A stretch of 14,895 nucleotides of DNA from Spirochaetaceae bacterium (GCA_031258335.1 JAIRMY010000210.1:1-14895); one strand, 5' to 3'; shown: positions 1 to 8,117, counted from the stretch's first letter. Numbers and translations are program-made. The notes: a model not told the origin generated them from the sequence alone.

Positions 1-458
1 TTGCCCCTCCCCCCCCCCGCAGTCACTTCATTAAAAACTGTGTCAAAGGAGACATTTTGTTCATCATCGCGCGGGCCTATGAATTTAGGGATATAGTATC
101 TTCCCAATTTTTCATTGAAAAATTTTTTGAACGAAGCGTTTATACGCCATAATTGCCTTTTTACGCCAAGTCGATTCAAGGTAAGCGCGTCGAATATGAA
201 CGCCAAAAGGGGTGATAAGTAAAAACGCCCCTCTACCCAAGGCGAATCTTTTATTGAATAGTCGTACGAAAAAACTCTAGCTACTCTCTTCCGCGTAAAA
301 TAATCTTCAAAAGACCAGTCATTGCTGACGCCAAACGACAAAATCGTGTCTGTTTTTTCGATACACCGTTTTGGCAAAACATATCCGCCGTCAGATTCGT
401 GTCCTATACGGGTCAAATCATCCAATTCTATGGGGCGGCATTTTTTATAATCGAACAT
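1..458 (-). CDS. FkbM-type methyltransferase, N-terminal part, runs off the left edge
   Basis: This open frame starts at ATG 458 behind an excellent Shine-Dalgarno (AAGGAG, 6 bases before the ATG) and stays open for 152 codons to the window edge, so the 3' end is missing. The N-terminal pattern RIGHESDGGYVLP, then ILSFGVSNDWSFED around residues 20-53, resembles FkbM/Methyltransf_21 proteins, where a GG-Y segment is followed by an SFGV-SFE stretch. Family members are SAM-dependent methyltransferases, often acting on sugars or glycans; the substrate here is unknown. The start overlaps the alaS stop by 14 bp, implying translational coupling. Ten consecutive G on the coding strand (9-18) fall at about residues 147-150, ahead of where the family's LKIDIEG motif would be expected, so tract length could set the frame. 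Family assignment is moderate because the catalytic part is not visible. Confidence 0.6.
   Translation of the reverse strand, partial: MFDYKKCRPIELDDLTRIGHESDGGYVLPKRCIEKTDTILSFGVSNDWSFEDYFTRKRVARVFSYDYSIKDSPWVEGRFYLSPLLAFIFDALTLNRLGVKRQLWRINASFKKFFNEKLGRYYIPKFIGPRDDEQNVSFDTVFNEVTAGGGRG
9..18. repeat. Homopolymer tract of 10 C (10 G on the coding strand)
   Basis: Ten consecutive C lie inside the partial methyltransferase frame, followed further out by another short C run (4-7). Such tracts slip during replication in treponemes and epsilonproteobacteria. Position at the window end means the length may also be an assembly artefact. Confidence 0.8.
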
Positions 459-2283
459 CTTTAACTCCTTTACAAACCGCCCTGATGCGGCGGACACCCT
501 GGGACGAGGACTGTTCCTTCTCTATCTTGAAGCCGCCTATCGCGCCGGTGCGCTCGACGTGCGGGCCGCCGCAGACCTCGCGGGAGAAAACGCCGCCTGA
601 GGCCTCGTCCCCTATCGTGTACACTTTTACCTCCGCCTCGTACTTTTCGCCGAACAGCGCCATAGCCCCCGCCGCCTTTGCATCCTCAAGGCTCATTACC
701 GTCATGCTCACAGGTAAATCCCGCTTTATCTGTTCGTTTACGACAGCCTCAACCTGCGCGATCTCGCCGGCGGTCATGGGCGCGGGGTGCGAAAAGTCGA
801 ACCTCATCCGTTCGGCGGTAATATTCGAGCCTTTTTGCGTGATGTGGGGGCCGAGGACAATTTGCAGAGCCCTTTGTAGCAAGTGGGTGGCGGTATGGTA
901 CTTTGTCGTTATCTCGCTGTTGTCCACGAGTCCGCCCTTGAAAACCTGCTCCCCTCCGGCACGTGAAAGTTCCTGATGTTTTTTATACGCCTCGTCAAAC
1001 TCGGCGCGGTTCACGGATAATCCGGATTCACGAGCCAATTCCTCGGTCAACTCTATTGGAAAGCCGTAGGTATCGTACAATTTGAACGCCAAACGCCCGG
1101 ACATGACCTTTTTCGGGTCTTTCAGTAGGTTGGGCAGGAGTTTTTCAAACTCTTTTTCGCCTTTTTGCAGCGTTTCGCCGAAACGGTCTTCTTCCTTGTT
1201 CAGTTCTTCCAGGATAAAGGCGCGGTTTTCGAGCAATTCAGGGTAAGGCGCGGAGAATTCCTCGATGACAACACCGGCTAACCCTGAGAGAAAGCGTCCC
1301 GTCCCGCCCAATTTTCTCGCGTGGCGCACGGCGCGCCTTATCAGGCGGCGCAGCACATAACCCGCACCGGCATTAGACGGCGTTACCGCTTTGGGGTCGC
1401 CGAGTATGAACGTGGAAGCCCGTATATGGTCGGCGATTATCCGCACGGAGCGGTTGAGTTCCTCGCCTGAGCCGTATTTATAACCCGACGCCTTTTCAAT
1501 GGCGGATATTATCGGGACAAAAATGTCCGTCTCGTACACCGATTTCTTGCCCGAAAGTATGGTTACCGTGCGCTCAACGCCCATGCCTGTATCTACGCAT
1601 TTGCGGTCAAGCGGAATGTACTTGCCCAGGGCATCCTTGTTGAACTGCATGAACACGTCGTTCCATATCTCAAGCCATTTGCCACAGCCGCAGCCCGGCG
1701 CACAGTCCGGCCCGCAGGGTTCATGCCCCATATCGATGAACATCTCCGAGTCGGGTCCGCAGGGTCCGGTCTCTCCGGCGGGACCCCACCAGTTGTCAGC
1801 GCGCGGCCTGTAGCTTATTCTCTCCTCTCTGAAGCCGAGTTTGCGCCACACATCGGCAGACTCGTCATCGGGCGGAATCACGGCGGAATCGTTAGTCTCA
1901 CCGGCAAATACTGTAACGCCAAGCGATTCATGCGGAATGCCAAGCCATTCTGGGGAGGTGAGGAATTCATAACTCATCCTGATAGCCTCATCCTTGAAGT
2001 AGTCGCCGAGCGACCAGTTGCCGAGCATCTCAAAGAATGTAAGATGGCTAAAATCACCTACGGAGTCTATGTCGCCTGTGCGTATGCATTTCTGCACGTC
2101 AACGAGCCGCTTCCCCGCGGGATGTTCTTCACCGAGGAGGTAAGGCACAAGCGGATGCATACCCGCCGTGGTAAACAGCACGGTGGGGTCATTGTCCGGC
2201 AGCAACGACTTACCCTGTATCAGCGCGTGTCCCTTGGACTTGAAAAATTCTATGTATTTTTGGCGTAATTCATTTGCGTTCAT
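445..2283 (-). CDS. alaS: Alanine--tRNA ligase, short spirochaete type
   Basis: Charges tRNA-Ala with alanine in the cytoplasm. The 612-residue product has the class II aminoacylation core: motif 2 around RLVDVQKCIRTGDIDSVG and the FFEMLGNWS stretch (residues 59-92), and motif 3 around GAGYVLRRLIRRAVRH (306-321). The editing domain is present, with its zinc ligands H463 and H467 (HTATH) and C571 and H575 (CGGPH), so mis-charged Ser-tRNA or Gly-tRNA should still be cleared. A Cys-rich insert (C190, C194, C198, C200) precedes the catalytic-domain end. The E. coli enzyme has about 875 residues; this one stops after the editing domain and lacks the C-Ala/DHHA1 dimerisation region, as is usual in spirochaetes. 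It lies 54 bp after the histidine kinase stop with only a weak AGAG ribosome site. The 3' end overlaps the methyltransferase start. Confidence 0.97.
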   Translation of the reverse strand: MNANELRQKYIEFFKSKGHALIQGKSLLPDNDPTVLFTTAGMHPLVPYLLGEEHPAGKRLVDVQKCIRTGDIDSVGDFSHLTFFEMLGNWSLGDYFKDEAIRMSYEFLTSPEWLGIPHESLGVTVFAGETNDSAVIPPDDESADVWRKLGFREERISYRPRADNWWGPAGETGPCGPDSEMFIDMGHEPCGPDCAPGCGCGKWLEIWNDVFMQFNKDALGKYIPLDRKCVDTGMGVERTVTILSGKKSVYETDIFVPIISAIEKASGYKYGSGEELNRSVRIIADHIRASTFILGDPKAVTPSNAGAGYVLRRLIRRAVRHARKLGGTGRFLSGLAGVVIEEFSAPYPELLENRAFILEELNKEEDRFGETLQKGEKEFEKLLPNLLKDPKKVMSGRLAFKLYDTYGFPIELTEELARESGLSVNRAEFDEAYKKHQELSRAGGEQVFKGGLVDNSEITTKYHTATHLLQRALQIVLGPHITQKGSNITAERMRFDFSHPAPMTAGEIAQVEAVVNEQIKRDLPVSMTVMSLEDAKAAGAMALFGEKYEAEVKVYTIGDEASGGVFSREVCGGPHVERTGAIGGFKIEKEQSSSQGVRRIRAVCKGVKDVRL

Positions 2284-2337
2284 AACGGTACTCTACAAAA
2301 ATTTTGCCTTGTTGTGAAGTCCGCCGCGCAGTCATGC

Positions 2338-3768
2338 CTACAGCGTTACATAGAACACGCTGCCCGCGCCCTCCGAAGACGCGCTTATAGTCCCTCCGTG
2401 GGCGCGGATTATGGCGGCGGCTATGGCAAGCCCTATGCCGGCCCCTCCGGTGTCACGGCTGCGGGATTCGTCTTCGCGGTAAAAGCGCTCAAAGATGCGG
2501 GATAGCCCGCTTTCCGTTATGCCTATCCCTGTGTCCGCCACGCTTACACGCCATTTCCCCTCAAACTTCGCTATGCTGACGGTAACGCTCCCCGCTTCCG
2601 TGTACTTCAGAGCGTTAGACAAGAGGTTGATGAATACCTGCTTTAGCCGGTCATAATCGGCGTTGATCGGGCTGGGAGGCAGGTTGAGCCTCAACGCTAC
2701 GCCTTTTTCCGCCGCCGCGCCCATGAATTGTTCCGCCGTAGCCCGCAGCAGTTTGGCAAGGTCGAAATCCGTCTTGTTCAGCGTAAGAGTCTCCCATTCG
2801 AGACCGGTGAGCGTGTTGAGGTCCTGCACGAGGGCTGTGAGCCTCGTGATTTCTTCATGGCAGCTTACTAGATGTTCCCTGTCCGCCGTGTACACGCCGT
2901 CTATCATCGCTTCGATGTTCCCTTGCAGGCAGGTGAGCGGAGTGCGTATCTCGTGGGCGATGTCGGCGGTGAGCCGTTTCTGGCGGCGTTCCGCCTCTTC
3001 CAATTCCGAGGCGAGCCTGTTGATAGACCGCGACAAGGCGGCAAGCTCCCGCGTCTTATAGCCGTCTGGTATCCTGATTGGCGCGTCCCGATTGGAGACA
3101 CCTCCCGCCGTATGCGCGTCCGCTATCATACGGGCGGCTTCGCCGGCTTGGTTTACGGGTCGGGCTATGGCGCCGGAAATCACCGTAGAGACCGCCGCGC
3201 CGAGCAGCGTGAATATGATCCCGGCTATCGTTAAGAGGCGGTTTATCGAATCGAGGAATTCCGTCTCTGTCTCGCTGTAGAAATACGGGCCGTAGCTCTC
3301 TATCACAACCGCGCCGGCTGCCATGCCGTTGTACAGAATAGGGTAGCGCTGTTTTTGCATCCCGCCCTTCACGCCGAACTGGGTTTTCATGCGCGAAGTT
3401 ATGTCGTCTATCACGGAACGGCACTGGCTCATATCGCAGACACGGGCGTTCCACACCGCCTCTCCCTGTCCGTCCTCCACGCTCACTATATAGCCTTCAT
3501 GGACAAAGTACATCCCTATAGTCTCGACCGCCGGGACGTTGAAACCGCGCGTCATGGGGTTGTACAATTCACTCATCGCGCGGACTATCTCGCCGCTTTT
3601 TTCACTGATGTTTTCCCGTATAAGCGCGTTAAACGTTACGCGGGTAAACAGGTTTATCGCTATGGCGAGAATGACGAGCGCCGCGGCGACGAACAGCGTG
3701 TATGTAAGGGCAAGACGGTTTCGCAGGCTGATTGTAAATGGATAGAGGCGTGGGAGCGCTCTTTTCAT
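2338..3768 (-). CDS. BaeS-like membrane sensor histidine kinase (orphan)
   Basis: Two-component sensor of 476 residues from the preferred ATG at 3768. Order: TM1 at about 20-42; an extracytoplasmic sensor segment of about 130 residues with two cysteines (C111, C116); TM2 at about 178-200; HAMP linker; HisKA with the H-box TADIAHEIRTPLT (phospho-acceptor H272); and an ATPase domain with N-box NLLSNALKYTE (381-391), G1 DTGIGI (412-417), F-box IFERFYRED and G2 GGAGIGLA (441-448). All catalytic motifs are intact. The frame is open upstream to 3942, but that stretch has no ribosome site and crosses a 13-C tract and intergenic-type repeat sequence, so I start at MKRALPR, where homology-like sequence begins. 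The AAGGA abuts the ATG, so initiation may be weak. flhB lies upstream and alaS downstream; no response regulator is in the window, so its partner and signal are unknown. Confidence 0.9.
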   Translation of the reverse strand: MKRALPRLYPFTISLRNRLALTYTLFVAAALVILAIAINLFTRVTFNALIRENISEKSGEIVRAMSELYNPMTRGFNVPAVETIGMYFVHEGYIVSVEDGQGEAVWNARVCDMSQCRSVIDDITSRMKTQFGVKGGMQKQRYPILYNGMAAGAVVIESYGPYFYSETETEFLDSINRLLTIAGIIFTLLGAAVSTVISGAIARPVNQAGEAARMIADAHTAGGVSNRDAPIRIPDGYKTRELAALSRSINRLASELEEAERRQKRLTADIAHEIRTPLTCLQGNIEAMIDGVYTADREHLVSCHEEITRLTALVQDLNTLTGLEWETLTLNKTDFDLAKLLRATAEQFMGAAAEKGVALRLNLPPSPINADYDRLKQVFINLLSNALKYTEAGSVTVSIAKFEGKWRVSVADTGIGITESGLSRIFERFYREDESRSRDTGGAGIGLAIAAAIIRAHGGTISASSEGAGSVFYVTL

Positions 3769-3810
3769 TCCTTCATTTTCCACTTTCCACTGCCCATTTT
3801 CAATTCCCCT
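3769..3810. repeat. Degenerate intergenic repeat before the kinase gene
   Basis: On the minus strand this stretch reads as serial variants of GGAAAGTGG / GAAAATG (for example GGCAGTGGAAAGTGGAAAAT). Low-complexity arrays of this kind are common between genes in several bacterial genomes. Its in-frame translation (GIENGQWKVENEG) does not resemble a kinase N-terminus, which supports the downstream start. Confidence 0.4.
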
Positions 3811-3812
3811 AC

Positions 3813-3825
3813 GGGGGGGGGGGGG
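3813..3825. repeat. Homopolymer tract of 13 G (13 C on the coding strand)
   Basis: Thirteen consecutive G on the plus strand lie 45 bp upstream of the kinase ATG at 3768 and just downstream (in the kinase direction) of an AT-rich TATATATT stretch. The following GTAGGGG could pair with part of the C run. Poly-G tracts near promoters tune expression of some Treponema pallidum genes; the same role here is inference. Confidence 0.9.
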
Positions 3826-3860
3826 CAGTAGGAATATATAGAGGAGTTTGTCGAGTCCTG

Positions 3861-3875
3861 GTGTAAAGTTGACAC
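3861..3875. promoter_or_regulatory. Operator-like near-palindrome
   Basis: GTGTAAAGTTGACAC fits the symmetric pattern GTGTnAAnTTnACAC, mismatching only at the mirror positions 5 and 11 and at the centre. It lies about 95 bp upstream of the kinase ATG, beyond the homopolymer tract. It could bind a dimeric repressor or activator, or be a transposon-end remnant. No second copy was noticed in the window. Confidence 0.3.
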
Positions 3876-3978
3876 AAGAGGAGAAAAAAATGAGGCGCGG
3901 GTTCTTTAGTGTTACTTTTTCCATGAGGCGACGCGGTCTCATTAGGTCATTTCGAAAGGTTTCTCCTATTTTCTCCTT

Positions 3979-3994
3979 TCACGAGCTTTCGTGA
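3979..3994. repeat. Small hairpin downstream of flhB
   Basis: TCACGA-GCTT-TCGTGA forms a 6-bp stem with a 4-base loop, 38 bp past the flhB stop. There is no T run in the flhB direction, so it is a weak terminator candidate at best. It shares GAGCTT followed by CG with the larger hairpin at 8151-8180, which hints at a dispersed hairpin family. Confidence 0.4.
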
Positions 3995-4031
3995 CGCAAT
4001 GTCAGTCACCTTTTTGCGGGATAGCAACGTG

Positions 4032-5231
4032 TTACGAATCCCCGGATAAGCCGGCAAGCCTCCGGTACTCGTCCATCGTTTTGACCCGCTTCAGGATTTC
4101 AGCCACCACCGCCCAGTACTTTACTGGGACGTAAGCGCCTATTTCGACTTCGGCGTAGAGTGCGCGGGCGAGCGGTTTGTTTTCGACTATGGGGACACCC
4201 AACTCGGCGGCAAGGCGCTTGATGCGGAGGGCAAGGTCGTCCTCGCCTTTTACAAGGACGCGCGGCCCTTCAAGGTTGCGGTTGTACTGGAGCGCGACGG
4301 CAAAGTGGGTCGGGTTTGTTATCACGACATCGGCTTTGGGGAGTTCCTCGCGTATTTTGACGGCAAGGAGCTCCTGCATACGCCGACGGAGGCGCGCTTT
4401 GATGCGCGGGTCACCTTCGTCCTGCCTGCGTTCCTCTATGACATCCTGCCGCGACATCTTGAGGGATTCGCGGAATTGCGAGCGCTGGAACATATAGTCC
4501 GGTATGGACAGGAGCAACAGGAGCAGCGCGGTAAAAATTAAAAGCCTTATGGCAAGGCTCGCGACTGTTGTTACCGATAAATACAGTTCCGCGCTCTGTA
4601 AATTGGCAAGTTTTTCTATGTCGGAGCGGATTAAAAAGAACGCGATGCCGCCTACTATCGCCATCTTGACTATGGACTTGAAAAAGTTGAACAGGCTGTT
4701 CGTGGAAAACAGAGTTTTCTGAAAGTACGCGCCAAAATTCGGGATGACGCGCTCGAATTTGAAGCCCAGCGGCTTTGTGGTAAACATCAAGCCTACCTGA
4801 ATTATGTTGGAAAACAGAGCGGCGGCAAGCGCGATGCCGAGCAGGGGGAGGGCAAGCCGGGCAAAGTACGACAAAAACACCCCAAAAACTATCCTGTCTC
4901 TGCCCGGATCCAGTTCCACCGCCCTGGAAAAAAAGAATTTTACCATGTCCATGCAGTTACGCAGCAGATACGGGGCCAAAAATAAAATCGCAAGCGCCGG
5001 AAACAGAAGCCCTATCGCTCCTATGAGTTCCTGACTCTTTGCTACGCGGCCATCTTCCTCACGCGCCTTCCGTATTCTGGTCTCGGTCGGCTCCTCGGTA
5101 CGCCCCTCGTCCTCGGCGGCGAACCACTGCAAGTCAATGAAGAACGGCGGAGGTTCGCGGCACGGGACGTTTCGCGCCGTATACGCGGCGTACAACGGGG
5201 ACGGTCGGGTTAATTCATCTATTATAGGCAT
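4032..5231 (-). CDS. flhB: Flagellar export switch protein FlhB
   Basis: FlhB is the inner-membrane component of the flagellar type III export gate that switches substrate specificity from rod/hook to filament proteins. The 399-residue product has the conserved entry DLQWFAAEDEGRTEEPTE (33-50) and RKAREEDGRVAKSQEL. Four membrane helices (about 71-92, 118-147, 182-203, 222-243) follow, then the linker with EGDPRIKARLRRRMQE. The autocleavage motif NPTH is intact at 306-309 in the cytoplasmic domain. The ATG at 5231 has an AGG about 9 bases upstream and overlaps the end of the preceding specificity-subunit gene by 17 bp; the first 30 residues are not typical of the family, so a later start is possible. 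In other treponemes flhB follows fliR directly and precedes flhA. Here a restriction-modification cassette separates it from fliR, and a histidine kinase gene follows. Confidence 0.95.
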   Translation of the reverse strand: MPIIDELTRPSPLYAAYTARNVPCREPPPFFIDLQWFAAEDEGRTEEPTETRIRKAREEDGRVAKSQELIGAIGLLFPALAILFLAPYLLRNCMDMVKFFFSRAVELDPGRDRIVFGVFLSYFARLALPLLGIALAAALFSNIIQVGLMFTTKPLGFKFERVIPNFGAYFQKTLFSTNSLFNFFKSIVKMAIVGGIAFFLIRSDIEKLANLQSAELYLSVTTVASLAIRLLIFTALLLLLLSIPDYMFQRSQFRESLKMSRQDVIEERRQDEGDPRIKARLRRRMQELLAVKIREELPKADVVITNPTHFAVALQYNRNLEGPRVLVKGEDDLALRIKRLAAELGVPIVENKPLARALYAEVEIGAYVPVKYWAVVAEILKRVKTMDEYRRLAGLSGDS

Positions 5232-6240
5232 ATTTTTTACCTATATTAATTTTGTCTGAATATGGCAATGCCTTTATATAGTTTTCCATAAACTGCCAGT
5301 CAGGACTGCCGGTTTTGTCAACAGGAAGCGCAATAGTATTATTAATAAATTTTATTTTTTGTATAGGCCGGTTATAACTATATTTGTTTTTTATCATAAT
5401 ATTGATAATAGTGACAATGAATAATGCGCGGTAAACATTTAGCGAGCCGTTTCGTAATACTAATATATTTTGACTCGCCGCAAAATCGTGTTCCTGCCAT
5501 AAGGCATTAAACGTTCCAACCATACTGACGGTTATGCATTTTCCCTTATTTACTTTGCCGACTGACACAAATGCTTGTAGTCCGTTATTGTTTTCTGTTC
5601 TTCCGATAAACGGGACATTTCCCCGTTCCAGAGATCCCAAGTCGGAAGAAGCGGCTATTGATAACGTAAAGAGATCGTCTATTTTAAACTGCCTCCATTC
5701 AGTAATATCAAGAGGCAGTGTTTTTTTTTCAATTTTTGTTTCAATCCGTGAATAGTCAAGAAGTGAATTGATATAAGCTTCCATATAGTTCCAGTCCGGC
5801 TTGCTATCATTGTTCACTGGAAGTCTAATATATTCTTTAATATATTTTTCTATTGATACTTTACGTCCATATCTGTATCTGTATCGTTCTTTATTTAGCA
5901 GTGTTGCAAGAAATAAATAAATAGGTATACTCTCTCTATCAGTTAATTTTAACGCATAGACGCTGTCTCCAATGTAACTATCTTTAGTATGCACATGAAC
6001 ACAACCGGATGTCCCTGAACGGGCAACACTAAGAAAAGGAGAGGAAACAAATGTATGTTTTTTATCATTTATGAACGAGCCATCCATATATCCGATAATT
6101 CCATTATTCGTTTCCCCGCTTTGTATACAAGGGATATTTCCTTGATTTTCAAACATTTCTTCTTTTGTAATACCTTTGCCGCGAAGGAAACAAAAAAAAT
6201 CACTCAGTTGAAATTTCTGCCAGGAAAAAACATTAATCAT
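5215..6240 (-). CDS. Type IIB (BcgI B-like) DNA specificity subunit
   Basis: DNA target-recognition subunit for the neighbouring methylase/nuclease. The ATG at 6240 overlaps the upstream gene's stop by 8 bases (ATGATTAA), so the two are translationally coupled; an in-frame GTG at 6252 is less likely. The 341-residue protein is two similar halves. Each opens with a W-x-x-F motif (WQKF at 7-10, WRQF at 182-185), has a central recognition stretch with an N-N-G segment (NNG at 45-47 and 218-220), and ends with PDW-x-x-ME-x-YI (148-157 and 313-322). This is the layout of S proteins that read the two halves of a bipartite target. Length is about that of BcgI B (~340 residues). The gene is clearly more AT-rich than its flagellar neighbours, consistent with acquisition by transfer. 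The target sequence cannot be predicted here. Confidence 0.85.
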   Translation of the reverse strand: MINVFSWQKFQLSDFFCFLRGKGITKEEMFENQGNIPCIQSGETNNGIIGYMDGSFINDKKHTFVSSPFLSVARSGTSGCVHVHTKDSYIGDSVYALKLTDRESIPIYLFLATLLNKERYRYRYGRKVSIEKYIKEYIRLPVNNDSKPDWNYMEAYINSLLDYSRIETKIEKKTLPLDITEWRQFKIDDLFTLSIAASSDLGSLERGNVPFIGRTENNNGLQAFVSVGKVNKGKCITVSMVGTFNALWQEHDFAASQNILVLRNGSLNVYRALFIVTIINIMIKNKYSYNRPIQKIKFINNTIALPVDKTGSPDWQFMENYIKALPYSDKINIGKKYAYNR

Positions 6241-8098
6241 TGCAACATCCACTTTTCACCAAATACGCCAGATAATTATTGACCGTTTCCTGAAAATCAT
6301 CTTGTGTCAACACGGAATAATCCGTTTCCATATACGCCTCGCAAAGCCATTCATCGTCCCATTTGACGGCTTTTTTTACACTCAATCCCCCTTTGGTTTC
6401 CCGTTCCCGATAGAGTCTAAGCCATTCGTCTTCTATGCCGCGCCACTTGTTAAACTTGTCTATACGCCCTAGTTTCTTTGCTTTCACAAAACCATCGTCT
6501 TTGTAATAGCCGAAAAACGTTGTTTTGGTTGTGTCATGCGGCTTGTGCGCCTCCCACACCATAACGCAGACATTCACGCTGGCGTTGTTGGAATAGAATA
6601 TATCGTCAGGCATGGAAAAAACGGCTTTTAACGTATGTTTTTTGAATAAGCGTTCCCGCACATCTTTAAATTTGGTGCCGATAGCGCAGACAATAGGCAC
6701 TACCACGACGCCCGTCCCGCCTGTCGTTAGTATGTCTAGCATATGTTCGACAAATTCAAGTTCGCTTTTTGTCTGTGCGTATGGAGGATTGATAAGGCCG
6801 ACATTAATATTTTTTGCTTTAATCTCATCGGTCAAAGCGTTATCGAAACAATTTCCAAAAATAATGTTTGATTTTCCGTCTCCACGTATTATCATGTTTG
6901 CGATAGCGAGTGTGTAGATTTCGTCCTGACTTTCGATGCCAAACAAAGCATTGTTACGGATTCTTTCTATGTCCTTATCGCTTGCGTTCTTGAACATTTT
7001 GCTCATCGCGGTAACAAGAAAGGTCCCCGATCCGCAGCATATATCGACGATTCTGCTGTTTTTGTTGACCTCCGCCAAGTCGCACATAAACTCCGTCAAA
7101 TGCTGCGGGGTTAAAACAATCCCCAAACCGCTGCCGTCTCCGCCTGAATACTTTACAAACTCATGATAGAAAATACCTAACGCGTCAATCGTATTATCCG
7201 CGAAGTCCATCATCGGTTTTACCTTTTTTTCAAGTTCTTCGATATACCAGCCTAACGAATTATAATGTCCCAATGGAATACTTTTTATACCGGTATTGCG
7301 TCCGATAATCTTAAACCGGTTTTTTATATCCTCTATCTTTTCTTTTCTGATGTCGCTTTCCTTTAACACATTGTTGATGGCGTCCTGAAGCCGGTTTAAC
7401 AGGGAATTAAAAGAAATTAGTTTAGGGTATTCGGCGATAAAGTCTTTGTCATTTAAGGCAATGAGTATTCCGGCGATAAACACCGGCTTTTCACGTTCCG
7501 TTACGGCAAGCTCCCGCAGGGCGTTGTGCATTTCAAGGGCAAGCCCCTGTATTTCCTCGATAGAGACGGCTTTTTTTACCGCTTCGCCCGACACAAGACG
7601 CAGATAATTTTCCGGCTCGTAAATAATATCGCGGGCTTTTTTCAATTCAACATATTCATCCTGCCCCTTTTGCCAATAATAAGCGTTTGCTTTCATTGTA
7701 TCTTTTTTCGTGCCTGACACGGCGAGGGCGATTACATTATAGTCATCTTTTAGAAACTTCGCGTAATACAACGCGCCATCAACGGCATAATTTTTGGGGC
7801 GGTCTAATTTTTCTGATATATGTTTGGAAACCGTTTTTTTACATTCCATTACCATAATTGTTTGCGGGTTTTTGTTGAACGTAATGATATATTCAGGTTT
7901 TGCCTTCCCGCCGCCTCCCTGTGAGTAGTCGTCACGCGCGCACACATCGGGTTTGCCTCCCGCTCTTTTCAGCGCCTTTTCCAGTTTGGCCGCTTGATTA
8001 ACATCTCCCTCTGGAAAACAAAAACCGAAGTTGTTTTCACCCAAAACGCATTTCATTTCCCGCAATACGATTGATAGGGTGTATTGTTCAATAGACAT
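6233..8098 (-). CDS. Type IIB (BcgI A-like) nuclease-methylase fusion
   Basis: N6-adenine DNA methyltransferase with an N-terminal endonuclease-like segment; such subunits both cut and methylate DNA when bound to a specificity partner. From ATG 8098 (GAGG 7 bases upstream; the GTG at 8116 lacks this) the product has 621 residues. Residues 1-95 carry a PD-(D/E)xK-like pattern: E69 in PEYIITF followed by E85-C-K87 in MVMECKKT. The methylase core has motif I VDICCGSGTF (351-360) and motif IV NPPY (437-440), the gamma-class arrangement seen in HsdM. A separate HsdR is absent, and size and order match BcgI A (about 640 residues) followed by B. An alternative reading is an orphan type I HsdM/HsdS pair, but the N-terminal nuclease motif argues against it. 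It probably has its own promoter (8118-8146). Confidence 0.85.
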   Translation of the reverse strand: MSIEQYTLSIVLREMKCVLGENNFGFCFPEGDVNQAAKLEKALKRAGGKPDVCARDDYSQGGGGKAKPEYIITFNKNPQTIMVMECKKTVSKHISEKLDRPKNYAVDGALYYAKFLKDDYNVIALAVSGTKKDTMKANAYYWQKGQDEYVELKKARDIIYEPENYLRLVSGEAVKKAVSIEEIQGLALEMHNALRELAVTEREKPVFIAGILIALNDKDFIAEYPKLISFNSLLNRLQDAINNVLKESDIRKEKIEDIKNRFKIIGRNTGIKSIPLGHYNSLGWYIEELEKKVKPMMDFADNTIDALGIFYHEFVKYSGGDGSGLGIVLTPQHLTEFMCDLAEVNKNSRIVDICCGSGTFLVTAMSKMFKNASDKDIERIRNNALFGIESQDEIYTLAIANMIIRGDGKSNIIFGNCFDNALTDEIKAKNINVGLINPPYAQTKSELEFVEHMLDILTTGGTGVVVVPIVCAIGTKFKDVRERLFKKHTLKAVFSMPDDIFYSNNASVNVCVMVWEAHKPHDTTKTTFFGYYKDDGFVKAKKLGRIDKFNKWRGIEDEWLRLYRERETKGGLSVKKAVKWDDEWLCEAYMETDYSVLTQDDFQETVNNYLAYLVKSGCCND

Positions 8099-8117
8099 GA
8101 TAAACCTCAGTGCCACA

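Noticed and set aside
371..976. Plus-strand 201-codon frame opposite alaS
   Set aside because: It is a shadow of the alaS coding sequence and has no domain of its own; similar opposite-strand frames across the window were discarded for the same reason.
3769..3942. Kinase frame extended upstream to 3942 (534 residues)
   Set aside because: The extension lacks a ribosome site, crosses a 13-C tract, and translates intergenic-type repeat sequence; kinase-like sequence starts at 3768.
5215..8098. Classical type I restriction system
   Set aside because: There is no HsdR gene, the methylase has its own N-terminal PD-(D/E)xK-like motif, and both sizes fit type IIB A and B subunits better.
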